Below, one piece after another: positions 58,779-64,000 of a DNA stretch of 64,000 bases. The notes under the pieces were generated by a model. The model saw nothing but the letters and a program-made list of their open reading frames with translations. It made no database searches and was not told the DNA's origin. The translations under genes were made by a program, and so were the position numbers. Within the stretch, counting starts at the first letter, position 1. Each line of letters begins with the position of its first letter. Origin of the DNA: Labyrinthula sp. Ha (taxonomy: Eukaryota; Sar; Bigyra; Labyrinthulida; Labyrinthulaceae); NCBI GenBank assembly GCA_015227615.1, contig JAALGZ010000004.1:496001-560000 (forward strand). The letters are read 5' to 3'.

Positions 58779-59843
58779 ATGGTTGAGAAAAATGTTGGAA
58801 AATATGATTCGCCTTTTCTGACATGCCAATGTATCCCTTCTCTTGCTTTAATTGTAGATTGCAACGAGCTTAATTTTGTTGATACTGAAGGGTTACGAAG
58901 CTTTACGAATTTAGAAAAGATTCCTGTGTGCGGAACATGCAACAAAACAACAGAATGGAAAGTTGGAGCGTTTGAATTGAGTGATAGAATAGAAAAGAGA
59001 CAAAAAGCAGAGAGATTGCAAAGACGGAGAAAAGAAAAATGCTGCATTGTCATACAGCGGCAAGTTCGGATTCTCTTTGCTAAGAATTTAAAAAAGCAGT
59101 TGCTAATGGAAAAGATTAAACGTCGACAGCTACTTAAATTTTCCGCAACTAAGATCCAATCAGCATACAGAGGGCGACTTGACATGCGCAGATTTCGTAC
59201 ATTGAAGAATCTAAAGAGAATTTCCAACGCCCATGAGACAGTCCTGCGCGAAGCCACAAAGAGGCGAAGGGGTAGCACAGTATTCTGGTACAAGAGAAGA
59301 GATCATGTAGGACAATTATACAAAGATTACAGAGTATTGGTTCAGCGAACAGGATTTATTCCACCTCTACATGAAGTTGAGAAAAATATTCAGCAGGTTA
59401 GAAACAATGTTCACTCGCTTGAGTGTCAAAAAGCGACTTTTATCCAAAAATATTATAGGGGATCTCTGGGACGAACTTTGATGAGAGAGTATAGGATAGA
59501 ACTGCACTGGCTCATTGAAAGAGAATATAACGCGGTGTTTCAGATCCAAATGTGCTATAGAATGCACCTAGCAAGGATGAAGCTGCATGAGCTCCAGATA
59601 CAAAAAAAGGAAGGTGAGCTGAGAGAGAGTTACCAGAGATATGTAAAAGAGCAAGAGTACAACAAGCAAGTTCATGCTCTAAAACAAAAGGTTCTGCATC
59701 AATACCAGGAGGCTAGAAAACAGGAGATGACATCTAATATTATATTCGCAGATAAGGTTGACACAGAAAATCTGATCCCAAACATTGCTCTAAAATCCTG
59801 CGGCACCAAGTTAATGAATCTAGCCAAACAGAAAAGAAGTTAG
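58779..59843 (+). CDS. IQ-motif protein, probably calmodulin-binding
   Basis: 354 aa with four IQ motifs at regular spacing: CCIVIQRQVRILFAKNLKKQ, ATKIQSAYRGRLDMRRFRT, ATFIQKYYRGSLGRTLMRE and VFQIQMCYRMHLARMK. Each binds calmodulin or a related EF-hand protein in known families. The N-terminal 70 residues hold clustered cysteines (CQC, CGTC) that could bind zinc. Long charged helices join the IQs. IQ and coiled-coil proteins are frequent in axonemes and basal bodies, and this gene follows DNAAF4 by 97 bp on the same strand, so a ciliary role is plausible but not shown. Its stop codon overlaps the stop of GOT1 on the opposite strand. Confidence 0.72.
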   Translation: MVEKNVGKYDSPFLTCQCIPSLALIVDCNELNFVDTEGLRSFTNLEKIPVCGTCNKTTEWKVGAFELSDRIEKRQKAERLQRRRKEKCCIVIQRQVRILFAKNLKKQLLMEKIKRRQLLKFSATKIQSAYRGRLDMRRFRTLKNLKRISNAHETVLREATKRRRGSTVFWYKRRDHVGQLYKDYRVLVQRTGFIPPLHEVEKNIQQVRNNVHSLECQKATFIQKYYRGSLGRTLMREYRIELHWLIEREYNAVFQIQMCYRMHLARMKLHELQIQKKEGELRESYQRYVKEQEYNKQVHALKQKVLHQYQEARKQEMTSNIIFADKVDTENLIPNIALKSCGTKLMNLAKQKRS

Positions 59844-60320
59844 ACCATGGAGTTTGAGGTTTTTCCACTAAGCGCATCTACGAAATGCTTCACTCCTGGC
59901 AAGCTCAGAACAGGTCCAATTATTGGCAACCCTCTAAGAACACTGAAGACCACTGGAAAGAACTGTCCAAATAAATTGATAAAGCCAAAAAGTTCAACAA
60001 GGATGCCAATAAGTCCCCAGCCGGAAAGCACCATCAACACTCCACCCATAAAAGTTATTAAACCTCTCCATTTGGTTCTCCATTTAGCCAAAGCAAGCTG
60101 CCCATATAAACCAAAGAACTCTAAGGTGTGCAACACTCCATAGGAAAAAGTGAATCCAGCAAGAAACAATATATTTCCTATTGCCATCAACTAAATACTA
60201 AAATGCCGTAATGAGGAATACTTTGGAGTCAAAAAATAACATGGAGCCAAAAAGTAGGAAGAATATCCCCATACCAATGAGTAGTCCACCTATCTTCTTG
60301 TTATCACTTACTTTGAACAT
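59840..60320 (-). CDS. GOT1: GOT1-family Golgi transport membrane protein, two exons
   Basis: 149 aa after removing a 31-nt intron, matching yeast GOT1 and human GOLT1B length. It functions in ER-Golgi and early-endosome trafficking. Four membrane segments in family order: KIGGLLIGMGIFFLLFGSML then the FFDSK-LMAIGNILFLAGFT junction (family FFDKALLAIGNVLFVAG), the GLITFMGGVLMVLSGWGLIG segment, then EFxGFINLFGQFFPVVFSVL, RGLPIIGPVLSLPGVKHFVD and the C-terminal NSMV. Start MFKVSDNKKIG is the most homologous ATG. It is convergent with the IQ-motif gene (4-bp overlap of stops) and divergent from the alpha/beta hydrolase across 88 bp. Confidence 0.9.
60191..60221 (-). other. 31-nt spliceosomal intron in GOT1
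   Basis: Begins GTATTC and ends TATTTAG on the minus strand. Removal joins FFDSK to LMAIGNILFLAG, the conserved loop between the first two membrane segments. Reading through gives a premature stop. Confidence 0.9.
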
Positions 60321-60408
60321 TTTCTCCAATTGTCTCAAACTTCTTAGTGTCCCTAAATATCTATATTTTGGGCAGAGTTTCATATTGTTATTGAAATTAC
60401 CAACAAGG
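60321..60408. promoter_or_regulatory. 88-bp divergent promoter region
   Basis: The only non-coding DNA between the starts of GOT1 (minus) and the alpha/beta hydrolase gene (plus). No consensus element was identified. A shared promoter is inferred from the spacing. Confidence 0.4.
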
Positions 60409-61668
60409 ATGATTCTAAAGGGAGTACTTATATTTGCAATATTGATGGTTGTATTTGGAAGAATACTGCGAAGAAAGGAAAACAAACTGTTTTTTCATCA
60501 AGAAAATAAAATAATATCAAATGTTATAAAAAAATGCCCGGCATTGAAAAAGTTTAACTCACCTTTCCTTCATTTTGGAGGAGTGTTACAAACAGTACTT
60601 AATCAGACAGATAACGCAAATATTGGAATAGAAAGCCAAATAGAAGAAATAGAGATTCCACAGAGAATAAAACCAGAAAATGCAACTTGCTGCCCTGGTA
60701 TAATTCCAAAAGGCCTTGTCTCTATAGAATGGGTGCAGAAAGAAAAGTCTAATCTCTTGGATAGCCTATCAAGCAACAAGAAAAAATCCCCTTTGAAGAT
60801 TATCTTTCTAATACCTGGTTTAACAGGAAGCAGCAAAGATACATATATTATAACCTTATCAAAACATTTAGTAAAACTGGGATACCTGGTAGCCTGCTAT
60901 AACCCCAGAGGCAGAGGAGGAAACAAGTTACAAACTTTTTTTTTATACTCAGCTGGTTATACTGAAGATCTTCGATACACTATTAACCATGTCAAGAGCA
61001 AATTTCAATCTCAGAATGCTGAGCTCTACGCTGTGGGATTTTCCCTGGGATCTAGCTACTTGGCCAAGTATGTTGGAGAAGAAGGACAGAACTGTTTTCT
61101 AAAAGCTGCTGTAAGCTGTGCTTGTCCACTCGATCCGCTTTCAATGTCTAATCATTTGAATAATAATTTCACAGGGAGAATGTTGGATAAATATTTGGTT
61201 AGGAATGTTAAGAATATGATGAAAGAATTGGAACCTACTTGGAAGAACTTTGTTAAAGAGGATCCTTCGCTTAAGGTTAAACTAGATTTTGAAGCTATTG
61301 CAGCTAGTAAATCCATGGCGGAGTTTGATCATTACTTTACTGCGAGATTATTTGATTTTTCATCAGGAAGTCAGTATTATAGAGAAGCTTCTGCAGCTGC
61401 ACATATGCACAAGATTAACATTCCTGTTTTATTCGTGCACGCTTCAAATGATCCAATTTTACCTTCTGAATATGTTAGAGAGGATGATTTTTGGGTGAAT
61501 GAAAATTTGATTCATTGTGTTACATCTGGAGGTGGGCATTCAATGACTTGGCCGCAGCAGAAGAGTTTTTTTGGTCAAAAAACAAGTTGGATAGCTGAAG
61601 CAGTTTCAGAGTTCTTAGAGGCTGTTCAAGATAGAAATGGAACGGAACAACAGCTTGAGTTAAGTTAG
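60409..61668 (+). CDS. membrane-anchored alpha/beta hydrolase (ABHD1/2/3 family)
   Basis: 419 aa from the ATG at 60409. An in-frame ATG at 60211 lies inside GOT1 on the other strand and is rejected because it would add a long non-homologous tail. Residues about 1-18 (MILKGVLIFAILMVVFG) are a signal anchor followed by basic residues. The fold shows IIFLIPGLTGSS (oxyanion loop), the NPRGRGG turn, the nucleophile elbow AVGFSLGSSYLAKYVGE with Ser212, Asp348 in NDPILP and His377 in GGGHSMTWP, the full catalytic triad. Known ABHD1/3 and relatives are ER lipases or phospholipases acting on phospholipids. The exact substrate here is unknown. It shares an 88-bp head-to-head spacer with GOT1. Confidence 0.88.
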   Translation: MILKGVLIFAILMVVFGRILRRKENKLFFHQENKIISNVIKKCPALKKFNSPFLHFGGVLQTVLNQTDNANIGIESQIEEIEIPQRIKPENATCCPGIIPKGLVSIEWVQKEKSNLLDSLSSNKKKSPLKIIFLIPGLTGSSKDTYIITLSKHLVKLGYLVACYNPRGRGGNKLQTFFLYSAGYTEDLRYTINHVKSKFQSQNAELYAVGFSLGSSYLAKYVGEEGQNCFLKAAVSCACPLDPLSMSNHLNNNFTGRMLDKYLVRNVKNMMKELEPTWKNFVKEDPSLKVKLDFEAIAASKSMAEFDHYFTARLFDFSSGSQYYREASAAAHMHKINIPVLFVHASNDPILPSEYVREDDFWVNENLIHCVTSGGGHSMTWPQQKSFFGQKTSWIAEAVSEFLEAVQDRNGTEQQLELS

Positions 61669-64000
61669 TTTGTTTATCTTTATTATTTTTTGGTAAATGG
61701 CCATTTCTCATTTATACTCAGTCGCACATGAAGACAAATAATTTTGGATGAACCTAAATAAGAAGTGACAATTTTCATAATTATATTATTAGATTTTCTT
61801 ACTTATTGATATTATTCTTAGAAATATAGAAATTTGATGAAGTACTATAAGTAATATGATTGGTTATGGCTTAGTTAAGGCTGAAACTTAGTTCTTAAAT
61901 AAAGTAGATTAACACTAGCAGTTACACTTGCAGCATAGATATTACATGACCAGAGTACTTAAAGTTCAGCAACGTTATTAATCTGTTACTTCAATTCTCT
62001 CATGGAAATTACAATTCAATGCTTCCACTTTATCTACAGTTTAGCTGTACTTATCACGAACACTGCAAAATTATAGTACAGAACAGCTATAGGTACGTAG
62101 TTTATGTCCATGCTCCTTGATTTTCTTGTTCTCCTGGAAGTGTTCTGATTGAAAGAATGCTTGATGATGAAATCTTATTGTTATCCGGGTAACTTGTATT
62201 CCTTGTTTCTTTTACTTGAACATCTTCACAAAGAGCTGAGCCAGTACTAGTTAAAGGAGCTAATTTGATGTTTATAAGAGACGTTCCTGAGTATGCTATA
62301 ATAACTCCATGGCTCATATAGTAGCATACCTTAGTAAATTATTGCTATTTGTTTCATTACCATCTATCGTCGGTTACATTAACTATTTTTTGCTTTCTTC
62401 TATGGTTCTGTAAGACCATAATATTACCAATCATGGACAACAAGCAAGGTGATAATGCATTGAGTATATAATCTTATATTTTTCTTTCAGGTTTTTGTTC
62501 TCATGTTTCTTGTTGCACTGAAAAATAATTGATCTCATTACATAACTAAGTACTTCCCTAACTATGGTGGAATGTATCGCTTATGGTGACCTTATACGTT
62601 AGGCTCAAAATGACTTAGGAAAGCCTACCCCTCATCTATGTTAGCTGGAGAAGTTATCACCTGCTCGTACATAGTAGAAAAAGCTCCTTAAGTTTCAGTC
62701 TGCTATTTATGGATGAGAGCCCGAATATTGTGGTATAATGGTTGAAATCAAGTTTGATAGAAGACATGAAGCAGAGGTAACAAAGCAAGTAACTTGTTGT
62801 AACAAAAGGGCGCGAGAAATGTACATGCGTCTATGACAAAGAATTTTATAAGCTTGAATCTCCAATATCCTTCATCTTATTGTTTAGTTCTTCATCCTTG
62901 AGCAAATTTCCGCTTAATCTCCGTGCCAGGGCTATTTGAAACAAATTGAATTAAGCCATTAAGTCAAAGTCAAGATCATTAGCCTGTAATCTAAAGCCAG
63001 AGAGAATGTCACTATGGCCTCGGTTCTCTTACCTTCGCTTTTAAACATATCATTACACACTTTTATATATTATCGTGCCTGTTACTTGAATTTACAGCCA
63101 TCATAATTGAGCTCTCGCACTATGTTTCATCAGAAAAAGCTTGTACCGGGGCATTTTAGACATGCATGCCAGCAAACTAGTTTTTCAAGTTTTGTTAAAA
63201 CACAATTCTTACATATGAACTATCAAGCTAATTTACTTAAATAACTACCTGGACCTTAACTACCCCTTTCTATTATCTGAACGCAAGTTATAATACTGTC
63301 CATATATTCTCTGCATGAAAAATCAAATGGATAAGACGCCGGTAATTTGCACTAAGAAATACAGCATCCACATGAAGAAGTGCTAAGAATAATACCATTT
63401 TCTGAAAAACTCTTTAATGCTAGTTTAGGTAAATCTAAAGAATATCTTGATGATTATTGAACGAAAATTCTCAAACGCTATTGTGCAGGATATCTAGAGA
63501 AATATCACAAGAAAGTATTTTTATGCTGCGCTATTTCTACTGGTATGTTATTGATAGTTTAACAGAGGCAATGGCACCTGGGTGCTAACCAAGACTTCCA
63601 TGCAGAAAGCTCCCAAAGCATCTAACCTTCTTCAGGACCTGCTAACCATAAACCTTGAATTCAACGACGACAAGGATTACTGAGGGGAATTGTTCTATGA
63701 CCAATGTAGAATACACGAGGAGAAAGGAGAAAAGATTAAAAAAAAACGAAAAGCTTGCCTAGCCAGGAATAACACGTGGATGTTGCACAGAAAGTAACTA
63801 ATCTGCTGTAGACAGTTCAACAGTTTAAAAATAAAAAGATGGTGAGGATGTGCAGTACGAAAGGATCCCGGTGCCTCTTTGATGCTTTTAACTAGTATCG
63901 AATTGGTGGAGAAGCCAAGAGTAATAACATAAATAATATCCCCGTGTGAGAGCTCAATGAAAGTTTCAACATCATGCATGATGCTTACATACAATGCATA
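61669..64000. other. gene-free stretch to window end
   Basis: 2.3 kb in which I see no supportable gene. Minus-strand frames at 62102-62317 and 63695-63994 have no recognisable domain and are taken as chance, although the latter runs close to the window edge and cannot be fully judged. Confidence 0.4.

Noticed and set aside
60211-60408. Upstream in-frame extension of the alpha/beta hydrolase (66 extra residues)
   Set aside because: It overlaps the first exon of GOT1 on the other strand and has no family resemblance; the ATG at 60409 gives a standard signal anchor.
63695-63994. 99-codon minus-strand frame at the window edge
   Set aside because: Composition is irregular and no domain was recognised; it cannot be judged without the neighbouring sequence.
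1-64000. CRISPR arrays, operons or other prokaryotic systems
   Set aside because: Introns, TFIIF, RAE1 and DNAAF4 establish a eukaryotic nuclear sequence; no regular short-repeat array was found.

Overview
The window is nuclear DNA of a eukaryote, AT-rich throughout, with the standard genetic code (TAA, TAG and TGA all end recognisable proteins). Two dozen-odd features fall into small gene islands separated by multi-kilobase, repeat-bearing deserts. The protein set (TFIIF alpha, DDX47/Rrp3, RAE1/Gle2, PIG-W/GWT1, GOT1, mitochondrial-type bS21, the axonemal dynein assembly factor DNAAF4) points to a free-standing eukaryotic nucleus with mitochondria and motile cilia or flagella, most likely a unicellular protist. 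I cannot name the lineage. Six spliceosomal introns can be placed by reading family-conserved protein across them, and all are only 28-33 nt long, with GTA at the 5' end and TAG at the 3' end. Such tiny introns are the most distinctive property of this genome.

Layout: 1-3.2 kb is gene-free apart from a foldback MITE. 3.3-7.2 kb holds an ERCC1/SPO16-like protein and a 901-aa unknown helical protein that diverge from a 61-bp spacer, then a MaoC-type hot-dog protein. 11-13.1 kb has a Gfo/Idh/MocA oxidoreductase tail-to-tail with a TTL-domain protein that carries a signal peptide. 16.1-17.5 kb is PIG-W/GWT1 in three exons. 20.3-23.4 kb has TFIIF alpha (two exons) and an acidic unknown protein. 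24.3 kb has a second MITE copy.

27.4-44.8 kb is a transposon-rich block: a Ty1/copia fossil with 91-bp LTRs and a 5-bp target duplication, the DDX47 gene, a much older compound copia block with a SINE-like insertion, and a decayed Mutator-like (MULE) DNA transposon with 49-bp terminal inverted repeats and a 9-bp target duplication. 45-50.3 kb holds an (AT)n microsatellite and faint retroelement debris.

50.7-51.9 kb is RAE1. After a 4.9-kb desert, 56.8-61.7 kb is a very tight cluster: bS21m, DNAAF4 and an IQ-motif protein on the plus strand, GOT1 on the minus strand with its stop overlapping the IQ gene's stop, and a membrane-anchored alpha/beta hydrolase diverging from GOT1 across 88 bp. The genes do not form one pathway; they are ordinary housekeeping, ciliary, secretory and probably meiotic genes, with head-to-head and tail-to-tail packing.
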